The notes beneath the pieces are model-generated. The model saw only the letters and a list, made by a program, of their open reading frames with translations. It had not been told where the DNA came from and ran no database searches. Positions 32,312-41,256 of a stretch of 49,644 nucleotides of DNA are shown piece by piece. Origin of the DNA: an uncultured Bacteroidia bacterium. Lineage in GTDB: Bacteria > Bacteroidota > Bacteroidia > Bacteroidales > F082. How positions within the stretch are numbered: the stretch's first letter is position 1; the number at the start of each line of letters is the position of its first letter. The stretch is taken from contig CACXQV010000037.1 of assembly GCA_902769875.1 (NCBI GenBank), positions 1 to 49,644 on the forward strand. The letters are read 5' to 3'. The position numbers and the translations under genes were made by a program.

Positions 32312-33529
32312 TCATTCCACCCCAAACAAACTCTTATACTGCTCCGCAACATAAGCATCCACCCAATCATAATACGCCTCCATCGTCTTGAAGCTCTTCA
32401 ATTTACGAAGTCCGTCAAGGGCATCTTCTCCACGGCGCATCACTTCTTTTTCGATCGGGAGAATCCGCTGCAAAATGCCTGTTCCTTTCTTGTTTATCAA
32501 CTTGGAAAGATCGCCATAAAACTCAACATTGCCGCTTTTGAGCGAGAAAACGCGGTCTTTCAGTTGCAAGCCCATCTCATTCAGGCGGGAATGGCCCGTT
32601 CCGTCATTCGTAACAAGAGCAGGCAGCTTCCCCGAAGGCGTAAGCACCAACGGAATGGCAACGGTGGTTAGCGGCCAGCCGATAATCGTCCAACTGACTG
32701 TGTTCTGCGGCGACTCACCCGCCTTCACGCCCTGCACCATAATCACCGAAGCCGATGAATGCCGCGAAATGTAGTCATGAAATGGGAAATAGCGAGTATC
32801 ATTCTCGTTTTCAGGCATATAATCATACATATCGAATTTGGTCACTCCGTGTTTCAAGTAACGCGAAATGTGTGTCATCAAATAATCGTGTTCCAAATGA
32901 CCTTCCTTGCAGGCCTCGGCCATGAAGTCGGTGATGGCGCAATAACGCTCCACACCTTGGTCCAATTTGTGGTTGCCCGTGGTGCCGAAATTGGTGCGCA
33001 TCAAGTAACCATTGGGAGCAACATTCGGGTCGTTCACATCGAACTTCACGTAATCGTAATTGCCTGTCTCATAGTAGGCACAGCCGCCATTGGCATCAAG
33101 CACGGCAAAGTTGGAATTGACCTCGCGAGGCTTTTTGACGGTGTCCAAGAGCCGCTCGAAATCCTCCAACGTGGCGCAGAGTTCCAAAGCCTTGCGGATG
33201 AAAATGCCATCGCCGTCGGTGTCGCCGCCGTCGCCGTTCAAATTGTAGGCCGCCGTATTGATGATGCCGAATCCGGCCTCATTGTGACCGCCCCAAACAT
33301 CCACAGGCATTGTGTCCTCAGCGTTCACAAGGCCAAGATAACGAAACCTTTGGCCCTGAACGACAATCATCATATTGTGCAACTTGCCCGAATCGCGATG
33401 CTTGAAAATCATCGGGCGACCGTCTTTCGTGGCCTTGCCAGAAACAATGACCGAGGTACAGGCCAAAACAGGCTGCACCTCGGTCATCATAGCTGCCAAA
33501 AGGAAAAGTGCCAACAAACGCTTTTTCAT
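32312..33529 (-). CDS. Exported C45/C69-type Ntn-hydrolase
   Basis: A 405-aa exported protein. Residues 1-23 are a signal peptide (MKKRLLALFLLAAMMTEVQP...LA) and cleavage would expose Cys24 in CTSVIVSGKATKDGRPMIFKHRDS, which is the N-terminal nucleophile pattern of C45 acyltransferases/C69 dipeptidases. Further family marks are WGGHNEAGFGIINTAAYN, NSNFAVLDANGGCAYYETGNY and MRTNFGTTG. Expected to cleave or transfer acyl/amide groups in the periplasm; bile-salt hydrolase-like or peptidase activity cannot be told apart. It starts 11 bp after the dsbD stop, so it is co-transcribed with dsbD. Confidence 0.82.
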   Translation of the reverse strand: MKKRLLALFLLAAMMTEVQPVLACTSVIVSGKATKDGRPMIFKHRDSGKLHNMMIVVQGQRFRYLGLVNAEDTMPVDVWGGHNEAGFGIINTAAYNLNGDGGDTDGDGIFIRKALELCATLEDFERLLDTVKKPREVNSNFAVLDANGGCAYYETGNYDYVKFDVNDPNVAPNGYLMRTNFGTTGNHKLDQGVERYCAITDFMAEACKEGHLEHDYLMTHISRYLKHGVTKFDMYDYMPENENDTRYFPFHDYISRHSSASVIMVQGVKAGESPQNTVSWTIIGWPLTTVAIPLVLTPSGKLPALVTNDGTGHSRLNEMGLQLKDRVFSLKSGNVEFYGDLSKLINKKGTGILQRILPIEKEVMRRGEDALDGLRKLKSFKTMEAYYDWVDAYVAEQYKSLFGVE

Positions 33530-33540
33530 GGCAAGTCGAT

Positions 33541-35304
33541 TTAGTCTATCACATGCTGATAATACGTCCCTTCCTTGAAATTCTTGATACCGTCTTTCAG
33601 GAAGTTCACGAAGGCATCCTTGTCCAAATCGTAGGCGCGGGGCTTCATCAAGAGGTTGCCGTTGTGGTCCATCAGGCAGTAATACGGCTGGGCGTTGGTG
33701 CCGAACTTTGAGATTTGGAAATCGGCATACTTGCGCCCGATGGTCTTCTTTTCCTTGCCGTCGTAGGTGGAAGTATACCACTCGTTTTCAGGCAAAGAAG
33801 TCTTGTCGTCGACATACAAGGCGCAGAGCACAAAGTCATTGCGCAGCATATCCTTCACACGCGGGTCGCTCCACACGTTGGCTTCCATCTCGCGGCAGTT
33901 CACGCAACCGTGGCCAGTGAAGTCAACGAAAATGGGACGGTTCAAGGCTTTTGCGGCGGCAAGGGCTTGGTCGTAGTCGAAATAGCCTTTCAGGTTGTGT
34001 GGCAAATGGAAAAGGTCGGCATATTTGGGAGCTTCAGTAAATTCCACAGTTGCAGCAGCTTGACCTTGAGGAGCCACCGCCATCTTGGCCATCTTGGCAT
34101 CCACATAATCAATGACCTTCTCACTGTTCTCCTCGATAATCCTGTTCAAGTCGAAATCGAGGGTTTGCTTTGGCGGCAAATAACCCGAAAGGGCCTTCAA
34201 CGGAGCGCCCCACATACCGGGAATCATATAAACCACAAAGGTGAAGTCGATGATAATCAGCACCAAACGGAACACGCCCAACTCCTTGACTTCCTTCTCG
34301 CCCTTGAAGCGGATTTTGCCGAGGAGGTAAAGCCCGAGCAAAGCAAAGCAAACAATCCAAATGCCGAGATAGACCTCGCGGTCGAGCAGATGCCAGTGGT
34401 AGGTTTGGTCGGCCACGCTGAGGAACTTGAAGCCCAACGCGACTTCGACGAAACCCAAAACGACCTTCACCGAGTTGAGCCATCCGCCACTCTTTGGAAG
34501 GCTTTGCAGCAGGTTCGGGAAAAAGGCGAAAATGGCAAACGGCAGGGCAAAAGCCACGGCGAAAGCAAACATCGTCACGATGGGAGCCCAGAACTCGCCC
34601 GAAGTGGACTTGATAAGCACCGTGCCCACGATGGGACCCGTGCAGGCAAACGACACCAAAACGAGGGTCAATGCCATAAAGAAGATGCCGCCGAGGTTCT
34701 TGGTGCTTTGTTTGCTGTCGCTCTTGTTCACCATATTGCTGCCCAAAGTGATTTCGAAAGCGCCGAAGAACGAGGCCGCGAAAATCATAAACACCAAGAA
34801 GAACAGGATATTCGGCAGCCAGTGCGTCGCCAACCAGTTGAAAATGTCGGCAGTGACACTATTGCCACCCACAAGCCAAGTCACCAAGATGATGATAGCA
34901 ATAGGCAAAGTGTAGAGCAACACAATGAAAATGAAGTACATAAACGCCTTGAAACGTCCTTGTGCCTTGCTCTCGCCTTCGCCATGCATAAAGAACGACA
35001 CGGTCATGGGAATCATCGGGAAGACGCAAGGCGTGAGCAGTGCGGCAAAGCCCCAAAGGATGGCTTCGAGAATCATACCCCAAATGTTCGACTTGCCTCC
35101 AGCAGTTTTTTGGGGCTCAGCAGCCTCAATCACAGCAGGTTCAGAGCCGTACATCAGGTAGACATCCTCAGTCAGGGAGACGCATTGGCCGTCCTTGCAA
35201 GCCTGATAGGAAATCTCGCCAGTGATGGGGAAAGAGCCATCTTTCAGCTTACGGAAGGTCCGCAGAACCAGCGAATTGCTTGTATTCCGTCTCAAAGATG
35301 TCAT
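33541..35304 (-). CDS. dsbD: DsbD, main part after frameshift
   Basis: This frame holds most of a protein-disulfide reductase DsbD: the end of the alpha domain (SFPITGEISYQACKDGQCVSL), eight or so membrane helices with the essential CVFPMIPMTVSFFM, and a C-terminal thioredoxin domain with FTGHGCVNCREME. DsbD passes electrons from cytoplasmic thioredoxin to periplasmic proteins. The first homologous residues here (FRKLKDGSF) begin near 35262, while the upstream part of the protein is in another frame (35249-35590). The shift equals one extra base near 35260-35275. The 35304 start is only the nearest ATG and is not believed to be real. Either the gene is broken, or one base is an assembly error, or a programmed shift occurs. 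Confidence 0.8.
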   Translation of the reverse strand: MTSLRRNTSNSLVLRTFRKLKDGSFPITGEISYQACKDGQCVSLTEDVYLMYGSEPAVIEAAEPQKTAGGKSNIWGMILEAILWGFAALLTPCVFPMIPMTVSFFMHGEGESKAQGRFKAFMYFIFIVLLYTLPIAIIILVTWLVGGNSVTADIFNWLATHWLPNILFFLVFMIFAASFFGAFEITLGSNMVNKSDSKQSTKNLGGIFFMALTLVLVSFACTGPIVGTVLIKSTSGEFWAPIVTMFAFAVAFALPFAIFAFFPNLLQSLPKSGGWLNSVKVVLGFVEVALGFKFLSVADQTYHWHLLDREVYLGIWIVCFALLGLYLLGKIRFKGEKEVKELGVFRLVLIIIDFTFVVYMIPGMWGAPLKALSGYLPPKQTLDFDLNRIIEENSEKVIDYVDAKMAKMAVAPQGQAAATVEFTEAPKYADLFHLPHNLKGYFDYDQALAAAKALNRPIFVDFTGHGCVNCREMEANVWSDPRVKDMLRNDFVLCALYVDDKTSLPENEWYTSTYDGKEKKTIGRKYADFQISKFGTNAQPYYCLMDHNGNLLMKPRAYDLDKDAFVNFLKDGIKNFKEGTYYQHVID

Positions 35305-35590
35305 CATAGTAAAGCGGCACATCGGTAAGGTCGCGAGCTTCGCCCACGGCCTCGAAAAATTCCGAAGTTTGGATGTCGAACACCGTTGGCAGGGGTGCCA
35401 AATCGGGCATCTTAGTAGAATAAATGTGGTACTGCGGGTCGATGGTGGCCGTGGCGACCAAATCAAACTCGTTGTCGTTGAGGTCTTCAATGGCAATGGT
35501 CCATTTCACAGGCTCGATAATCTGTGCCCTGACCTCCGTAGGCACGATGGCTGCAAAGGCCATCAGCAGGAATAGAAATAGTTTTTTCAT
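35249..35590 (-). CDS. dsbD: DsbD, N-terminal part before frameshift
   Basis: A 113-codon frame with a signal peptide (MKKLFLFLLMAFAAIVPTEVRAQ) and the first half of the DsbD alpha domain (EPVKWTIAIEDLNDNEFDLVATA, DPQYHIYSTKMPD, VPLYYDDIFETEYKQFAGSA). After FAGSA the frame soon reaches a stop, while the continuation (TFRKLKDGSFPITGEISY) lies one base off. Joined, both parts give about 680 aa, the usual DsbD length. No -7 element is found in the 35 bp before the start, so it may depend on the MNT gene upstream. Confidence 0.8.
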   Translation of the reverse strand: MKKLFLFLLMAFAAIVPTEVRAQIIEPVKWTIAIEDLNDNEFDLVATATIDPQYHIYSTKMPDLAPLPTVFDIQTSEFFEAVGEARDLTDVPLYYDDIFETEYKQFAGSADLP

Positions 35591-35624
35591 ATTATAATTA
35601 TTGGATTTTCAATTAGTTATATTC

Positions 35625-35954
35625 TCAATAGTTTTTTTCATTCCTATACAGCACTTTTCCTTCCCGTTCAATGCTTTCAACCAAATCTTTATTCTTAAGC
35701 ATTGAAAAAAGGCTCAAATCCACAAAATAAGGCAAATACAAATCGTCAATCTTGGCATCCAAAAGTGCCAATTGAAGATAGGTTAAGTTACTGCCTTTCA
35801 ATGTAATATCAATATCCGACGAAACTCGGTTTTTTCCCCTTGCACGTGAACCGTAGATAATGGCCTCTTCCACTTCAGGTACGGAAGCCAATACATCGCG
35901 CAACGCCTTAATTTCCTGATTCTTAAGTCCAAATTCCATCGGATTGTTCTCCAT
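35625..35954 (-). CDS. MNT-type minimal nucleotidyltransferase, no HEPN partner
   Basis: A 109-aa protein of the MNT family: EEAIIYGSRARGKNRVSSDI contains the GSxxxG and the DxD pair (SSDIDI), with VDLSLF as the third Asp. MNT proteins usually pair with a HEPN ribonuclease as antitoxin (MntA adds AMP to HepT). No HEPN gene is beside it: one side is dsbD, the other tilS. The start is ATG 35954, with an exact -7 element at 35973-35980. It may be an orphan antitoxin or act on another target. Confidence 0.78.
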   Translation of the reverse strand: MENNPMEFGLKNQEIKALRDVLASVPEVEEAIIYGSRARGKNRVSSDIDITLKGSNLTYLQLALLDAKIDDLYLPYFVDLSLFSMLKNKDLVESIEREGKVLYRNEKNY

Positions 35955-35972
35955 TACACAGTAAATTTCGGG

Positions 35973-35980
35973 CAAAAGTA
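35973..35980 (-). promoter_or_regulatory. -7 element of the MNT gene
   Basis: TACTTTTG on the minus strand, 18 nt before ATG 35954. Confidence 0.62.
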
Positions 35981-36006
35981 GGAAATTTTCTTGCACCATG
36001 CAAAAA

Positions 36007-37335
36007 TTAGTCTTCAAGTCTGCAAACAAATACAGATTTTGTCCCGTTTGTGACCTTAAACCGGTCGTCAATGCGCTGCCCGACCACCCAAAGGATTTCA
36101 TTTTTGGCTGAAACCAACAAAAAGACATTCTGTTTTTGTGCTTCCGTAAACCTTTGATCCACAAAGAAATCGCTCAACAGTTTCGAGCCTTTCATGCCTA
36201 AAGGATAAAAGCGGTCACCATGCCGCCAATGGCGCAAAGTGAGCGGAAACTGGACTTTGTCGGCATCAAGCATGGCCACAATCGGCGACTTGTCAATGAC
36301 GAAATCGGAACTTTTTTCAATATGGGAAAAACGAAGATGAATTGGTGAAGCGATTTCCTCCTCCCCTACTTCAATTTGGATTTCCTCATCCACAACAGGC
36401 TTGATTTCAGAGAGTTGCAATTCATTTCTTCCAATCACCAATTGATGGGTTGGAGAGAAATATTTGTTCCCGATGCCCGTTTCCATCGCCTCAAAAATGA
36501 AATGGCATTGGTCGGTGTTGAAGCCGTATTGGCGAAGCCACTCAAACAGCAATTGGAATTCGGAATTCAGAATGTTGAATGCGGAATAGGGAACACTTTG
36601 GAGTCCACCATCTAGTTCAACAATTTGATTCAGTTTCCCCTTCAGTAATTCTCTATACAACTCATTCTCAGCAGAAAGATGTTCCAAAGATTTGTACAAA
36701 CCTTGTCGCGCCTCGGGATGAAGTTCGTCGAAAACGGGTAACAATTGGTTGCGGATTTTATTGCGCAAATACACGCTCTCGGCATTGGTATGGTCTTCGC
36801 GCCAAAGGATTTGGTTTTCAATGGCATACTGATGGATTTGCTCTCGCGAAGCCCAAAGCAAAGGACGAATAATCACACCATTTTTCGGTTGCATTCCCTT
36901 CAAGCCGCGCAATCCTGCACCGCGCAACAGATTGATGAAAAAGGTCTCGGCTTGGTCGTCGGCATGGTGCGCCACCGCGATTTTTTCGCAGTCTAATTGC
37001 TGTCGCAACTCTTCAAACCAAACATAGCGAAGGTCGCGGGCAGCCATTTCGATGGAAACACCTTTTTCTTCGGCATATTTCTCCGTTTCAAAATGCTTCA
37101 CAAAACATTGAACCCCATGCTTTTCCGCAAACTCGCGAACAAACTTTTCATCGCTATCGGATTCCTCGCTGCGTAGATGAAAATTGCAATGCGCCACAAC
37201 GAAATCCACCTTCGTTTTCAGCAGCAAGTCGGCCAGCACCATGGAATCGATGCCACCGCTGAGGGCTAAGACAGCCCTTTCATTTGGCTGAATTAGGTTG
37301 TGTTGAGTATTGTATTTTTGGAATCCTTCTAACAT
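36007..37335 (-). CDS. tilS: tRNA(Ile)-lysidine synthase TilS
   Basis: Attaches lysine to C34 of the tRNA(Ile) that reads AUA, using ATP; normally essential. The 442-aa product has the PP-loop LALSGGIDSMVL (SGGIDS at residues 26-31), HCNFHLRSEESDSDE, VAHHADDQAETFFINLLRGAGLRGL, and the C-terminal TilS domain (LRHWRHGDRFYPLGMKGSKLLSDFFVD). The start is ATG 37335, 2 bp after the hsdM stop. Its codons look more AT-rich than those of housekeeping genes elsewhere in the window. At the far end of the R-M operon (45280-45396) there is a fragment that resembles another tilS start. This copy may therefore have come in with the R-M cassette. Confidence 0.93.
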   Translation of the reverse strand: MLEGFQKYNTQHNLIQPNERAVLALSGGIDSMVLADLLLKTKVDFVVAHCNFHLRSEESDSDEKFVREFAEKHGVQCFVKHFETEKYAEEKGVSIEMAARDLRYVWFEELRQQLDCEKIAVAHHADDQAETFFINLLRGAGLRGLKGMQPKNGVIIRPLLWASREQIHQYAIENQILWREDHTNAESVYLRNKIRNQLLPVFDELHPEARQGLYKSLEHLSAENELYRELLKGKLNQIVELDGGLQSVPYSAFNILNSEFQLLFEWLRQYGFNTDQCHFIFEAMETGIGNKYFSPTHQLVIGRNELQLSEIKPVVDEEIQIEVGEEEIASPIHLRFSHIEKSSDFVIDKSPIVAMLDADKVQFPLTLRHWRHGDRFYPLGMKGSKLLSDFFVDQRFTEAQKQNVFLLVSAKNEILWVVGQRIDDRFKVTNGTKSVFVCRLED

Positions 37336-37337
37336 CC

Positions 37338-38921
37338 TCAAATCTCCTCCAGCCCCAACTCCTTCAAAAACACATTGAGTTTACCCTGTGCTTCCCCGAT
37401 TTTCGCATCCGTTTCATGCAGTTGCTTGGTAACGGTCTCAAGGTCAATCTGTTCTTCTTCTTTCGACAGGTTGACATAACGAGTGATGTTAAGGTTGTAG
37501 TCGTTTTCCTTGATTTCCGCCAATGAAACCAAGCGCGAAAAACGCGGTTCCTCTCTGCGGAATTGGTAAGTCTCCACAATCTTATCCACATCCTTGTCGC
37601 GAAGATAGTTCTGGCGTTTGCCTTTCTCGTAATGCTCCTCACCGCTGGCATTGATGAACAAAATTTTGTCGTTCTTGCGGCATTTCTTCAACACGAGGAT
37701 GCACACCGGAATGCCCGTGGAATAGAACAAATTGGCGGGAAGGCCAATGACGGTATCAATGTTGTCATCTTCAAGCAGTTTCTTGCGGATGACTTCCTCC
37801 TTACCGCCACGGAACAACACACCGTGAGGCAAAATGATGGCCATTGTGCCGTTGTCGCTCAAAAAGTGGAAGCCATGCAACAGGAATGCAAAATCAGCAG
37901 CGGACTTGGGGGCCACACCATAGCGACTGAAACGGAAGTCCTTGGCGGTTTCCTCCGTCGGGTCCCAACGCAGGCTGAAAGGTGGATTGGCGACTACTGC
38001 ATCAAACTGCATCTTCTTGGCGGGATTTTGCTCGTTGAGAATGTCCCAATCATTGGCAAGCGAATCGCCGTGGTGAATTTCAAACTCCGTGTCCTTCACG
38101 CCATGCAGCAGCATGTTCATTCGGGCAAGGTTGTAAGTAGTGATGTTCTTCTCTTGACCATAAATCTTGCCGATAGCATGGTCTTTCATTTCACGACGTA
38201 CATTCAGCAGCAACGAGCCCGAACCGCAAGCAAAATCCAGCACCTTGTCAATGCGCTTCTTTTTGCCTGTTGCGGGGTCTTGGCAGTCAAGGGTGACAAT
38301 GCGCGAAAGGATGGTAGAAATCATTTGCGGTGTGTAGAACTCACCGGCTTTCTGTCCTGAACCTGCCGCGAACTGACCTATCAAGTACTCGTATGCATCA
38401 CCCAAGGCATCGGAATCCGATGGGATTTCGGCAAGGCCGTCGGCGATGGTTTTGATGACTTTACATAAAAGTGCATTGCGCTCAGTATAGTTTTTGCCCA
38501 ACTTCTCCGAATTCAGGTTGATTTCGGAGAACAAACCCTTAAACGAACTTTCAAACGACTCGTTTTCAATGTATTTGAAACCATCTTGCAAGGTTTTAAG
38601 CAAATCATCGCTTTGCGTGCGGGCAAGTTCCACAATGTTATCCCAAAGGTATTGTGGCTCAATCACATAATGGATTTTGCGCCGCATTTGTCGTTCGAAC
38701 AACAGCGTATCGTTGGGATTTTCCTTATACCATACTTGCAAGGCTGTATAATCCGAGCCCAATTCTTTTTGTGCTGATGTTATATAGTTGTCCGACAGGT
38801 ATTTCCAGAAAAGGAACGACAGCATATAGTCGCGGAAATCGTCCGCCATCATCGCGCCGCGCAGGTTGTTGGCGATTGCCCAAAGGGTCTTGCCGAGTTC
38901 TTGTTGGTTATTATGTGTCAT
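37338..38921 (-). CDS. hsdM: Type I R-M methyltransferase subunit HsdM
   Basis: A 527-aa N6-adenine methylase. After the helical HsdM_N domain (GKTLWAIANNLRGAMMADDFRDYML) it has the SAM motif DFACGSGSLLLNV, and the catalytic NPPFS (residues about 310). GEFYTPQMIS is the usual marker of class I HsdM. It methylates adenine in the recognition site set by HsdS. The start is ATG 38921, 4 bp after the stop of the DUF1016 gene, and the stop is 2 bp from tilS. Confidence 0.94.
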   Translation of the reverse strand: MTHNNQQELGKTLWAIANNLRGAMMADDFRDYMLSFLFWKYLSDNYITSAQKELGSDYTALQVWYKENPNDTLLFERQMRRKIHYVIEPQYLWDNIVELARTQSDDLLKTLQDGFKYIENESFESSFKGLFSEINLNSEKLGKNYTERNALLCKVIKTIADGLAEIPSDSDALGDAYEYLIGQFAAGSGQKAGEFYTPQMISTILSRIVTLDCQDPATGKKKRIDKVLDFACGSGSLLLNVRREMKDHAIGKIYGQEKNITTYNLARMNMLLHGVKDTEFEIHHGDSLANDWDILNEQNPAKKMQFDAVVANPPFSLRWDPTEETAKDFRFSRYGVAPKSAADFAFLLHGFHFLSDNGTMAIILPHGVLFRGGKEEVIRKKLLEDDNIDTVIGLPANLFYSTGIPVCILVLKKCRKNDKILFINASGEEHYEKGKRQNYLRDKDVDKIVETYQFRREEPRFSRLVSLAEIKENDYNLNITRYVNLSKEEEQIDLETVTKQLHETDAKIGEAQGKLNVFLKELGLEEI

Positions 38922-38925
38922 TATG

Positions 38926-39993
38926 TTATTGATTGTCAATCTTGTTTTGCAGTCCTTTTTCAATTTCTTCTATTGTCGGAATAGTGCCTTCAACCTTTTT
39001 GGGATAAAGCCTTTCGAGTTCGTATTCAGAAATGCCAATAGGCTGTGTGCTGCCTTCGAGGGCATATTGCGCTATGGTATTGTCTTTCGATTTGCATATC
39101 AAAAGGCCTATTGTGGGGTTGTCGTCGGGGCGTTTTATGAGATGGTTGCAAGCCACAACGTATGTGCCCAATTGCCCGATGTCTCTTGGGGAAAACTTGT
39201 CAGTCTTGACCTCGACAACCACATAACAACGCAGTTGGAGATGGTAGAAAAGCAAGTCGATGAAGTTTTCTGTTTCGCCGATTTGCAACCTGTATTCCCT
39301 GCCGACGTATGCGAACCCCGTCCCCAATTCGATGAGGAAATCCGTGATGTTGCCCAGAAGCGCTTGTTTCAAAAGCGATTCGTTGTACTTGCCCCTGACT
39401 CCTGCAAATGCAAAATTGTAAGGATCTTTCGTCACCTCTTGCGCAAGGTCGCTGTCGGGCGCAGGCAGTGTGGAAGTGAAGTTGGTGAGGGCCTTGCCTT
39501 CGCGCTCGTAAAGTTCGGTGTCAATCCAATTGAGAAGCATCGTGCTGCTCCAACCGTTTTCCAGCGACTTGTTGACAAAGAACATTGCCTTGTCGGTGTC
39601 GTTTTTCACCTTGTCCATAATCAGGCAGTGGTGCCGCCACGGAATCCGGAAAACAGCGGAGGTTTCCAATTTTCCAACAGGCTGTTGGAAAATTTCAAAG
39701 TGCTGACGGTAAAGCAGATAGAACTTCTTGCAGTAGTATATGTTGCTTTTCGAGAGGCCTTCGATGCCGGGCATTTCGGTTTTCAGGTCTTGGCTGAGTT
39801 GCATAATTACGCTTTCGCCCCAACGCTCCTCCACGTGCATTTCTACAATGTCGCGCCCCAACAAGTAGTTGAAGAGCAGTTTTTCCGTGTTCACCTTCAC
39901 GGCCGCTCTCAGTTGGCTCTGACGGTAGCGTAGGGTCAGGTCTTTTACCCAATCCCTATAATCTTTATCAGTGATGACAATGCTCTTTCTCAT
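38926..39993 (-). CDS. DUF1016 PDDEXK-nuclease protein, copy between hsdS and hsdM
   Basis: A 355-aa protein: DUF1016_N domain at residues 10-170 (RQSQLRAAVKVNTEKLLFNYLLGRDI, LSKSNIYYCKKFYLLY, FRIPWRHHCLIMDKV), then a PD-(D/E)xK domain (GTGFAYVGREYRLQIGETENFIDLLFYH, YVVVEVKTDKFSPRDIGQL, TIGLLICKSKD). The catalytic residues would be the Asp of FIDLLFYH and EVK. It is 20 bp after hsdS and 4 bp before hsdM, so it is part of the R-M operon. DUF1016 genes near type I R-M loci are known, but their role is not. Confidence 0.88.
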   Translation of the reverse strand: MRKSIVITDKDYRDWVKDLTLRYRQSQLRAAVKVNTEKLLFNYLLGRDIVEMHVEERWGESVIMQLSQDLKTEMPGIEGLSKSNIYYCKKFYLLYRQHFEIFQQPVGKLETSAVFRIPWRHHCLIMDKVKNDTDKAMFFVNKSLENGWSSTMLLNWIDTELYEREGKALTNFTSTLPAPDSDLAQEVTKDPYNFAFAGVRGKYNESLLKQALLGNITDFLIELGTGFAYVGREYRLQIGETENFIDLLFYHLQLRCYVVVEVKTDKFSPRDIGQLGTYVVACNHLIKRPDDNPTIGLLICKSKDNTIAQYALEGSTQPIGISEYELERLYPKKVEGTIPTIEEIEKGLQNKIDNQ

Positions 39994-40012
39994 TTTTCAA
40001 GTCAGTTAGTTA

Positions 40013-41254
40013 TTATTGTGGAAACATCCGTTGCATCAATCCTTTTTTGTATTGCCCCAACAGGCCGACCTTCTCCGTGTAGGCATTGATTTGGTCGTCC
40101 ATCGTGGAAAGACACGAGGCGATTTTGCGCTGTTCGGGAAGAGAGGGAATAAAAACTGATATTTCTTCTATTGTTGATTTTTTTACTGCTGGAACAACAC
40201 CGCCTGCATATTTAGCCAAATCAATTAGCGACATAAGATAATACAGAAAATCATCGCATAACAAATTTTGTTCTGCTTTAACACCTGCTACATTATTATC
40301 AATCATACATTGTTTCGCTGTAATAACACGCCTATTTAACCGTATCGCTTCCCCAATCTTTGCAAAAACAACGGTTCCTTTTTGCAAAGGCTTGGCTTTT
40401 AATTCTTTAATGTCATCATCGTCCACATAATTTGCAGATTCATTTATATATTTTCGACCTTTATTTGTGATAGTCGAAATATCACCTACCTTGATAAATG
40501 GATATTTACCTTCTCCTTTCCCCTGCATTTTTTCAGGGAATCCATAACCTTGAAAAACAATTGCAACCTCTCCCAATTTCTTTTCCTCCCATTCTTTTTC
40601 GTTTCTAAACTCTGGAAATCTTAATTTTTGAATTTGTAAATCATTGATAATCAGCGATTTATACCCCATTGGATTCGCGAACAATTGCTGCATCAAGCCT
40701 TTCTTGTATGCTTTCAGTTGTTCGAGTTTCTCATTGGTGGCGGCAAGCATTTCATCTAACGCAGACAGGCAGGCCGCTATGCGACGCTGCTCGATAATAT
40801 TCTTTGGATAATAAACACTTTTCTCTTTTAGTTCTGAAAAATGCCGTTTATATTCACTTGAAATTATAGGAACAAATTGTAAGTATTGATACACATACTT
40901 ATTATCCCATTGATTGGAATCTTTTGATTTAATAATTTTTATTCCATCCGCTCCTTGAATAAATGGGAAATCAACTATTTTCAAAATGCACGTATGATCA
41001 CCAAAAACTATCAAATCTTCACTTGTCCTATTAACTAAAGCATCAACATCGTTTGAATAACCGCAAATATAGTTTTGTGATTGGTCTATTATCGGATAAT
41101 TTCCAGATTTTTGATAATCAATTGATTGTAATTTCTTTGGGGGCGTTATTGTTTGCATAATCTCTCCCAATCTTTTCACTTCCCATTCCCCATCATTTGC
41201 GAAATCGGGGAAGCGGAGGGCGGGGATGTGGTTATGTGTTAGTTTGTCGGGCAT
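40013..41254 (-). CDS. hsdS: Type I R-M specificity subunit HsdS
   Basis: A 413-aa protein with two target-recognition domains, each starting with LRFP(D/E)F and EW(E)xKRLGE/KKLGE and ending in a conserved helix: AACLSALDEMLAATNEKLEQL and ASCLSTMDDQINAYTEKVGLL. YKKGLMQQLF and YKKGLMQRMF close the two halves. Both recognition domains are strongly AT-rich compared with flanking genes, as expected for exchangeable parts. It directs HsdM and HsdR to a two-part DNA site. I see no inverted repeats or recombinase that would point to phase variation. Confidence 0.93.
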   Translation of the reverse strand: MPDKLTHNHIPALRFPDFANDGEWEVKRLGEIMQTITPPKKLQSIDYQKSGNYPIIDQSQNYICGYSNDVDALVNRTSEDLIVFGDHTCILKIVDFPFIQGADGIKIIKSKDSNQWDNKYVYQYLQFVPIISSEYKRHFSELKEKSVYYPKNIIEQRRIAACLSALDEMLAATNEKLEQLKAYKKGLMQQLFANPMGYKSLIINDLQIQKLRFPEFRNEKEWEEKKLGEVAIVFQGYGFPEKMQGKGEGKYPFIKVGDISTITNKGRKYINESANYVDDDDIKELKAKPLQKGTVVFAKIGEAIRLNRRVITAKQCMIDNNVAGVKAEQNLLCDDFLYYLMSLIDLAKYAGGVVPAVKKSTIEEISVFIPSLPEQRKIASCLSTMDDQINAYTEKVGLLGQYKKGLMQRMFPQ

Positions 41255-41256
41255 AA

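Noticed and set aside
33715-35328. 537-codon plus-strand frame opposite dsbD
   Set aside because: DsbD motifs (CVFPMIPMTV, GCVNC) are clear on the minus strand. The plus-strand product is low in hydrophobic order and has no family match.
40013-41254. Phase-variable hsdS
   Set aside because: No second or partial hsdS, no inverted repeats long enough for inversion and no recombinase gene are seen nearby.
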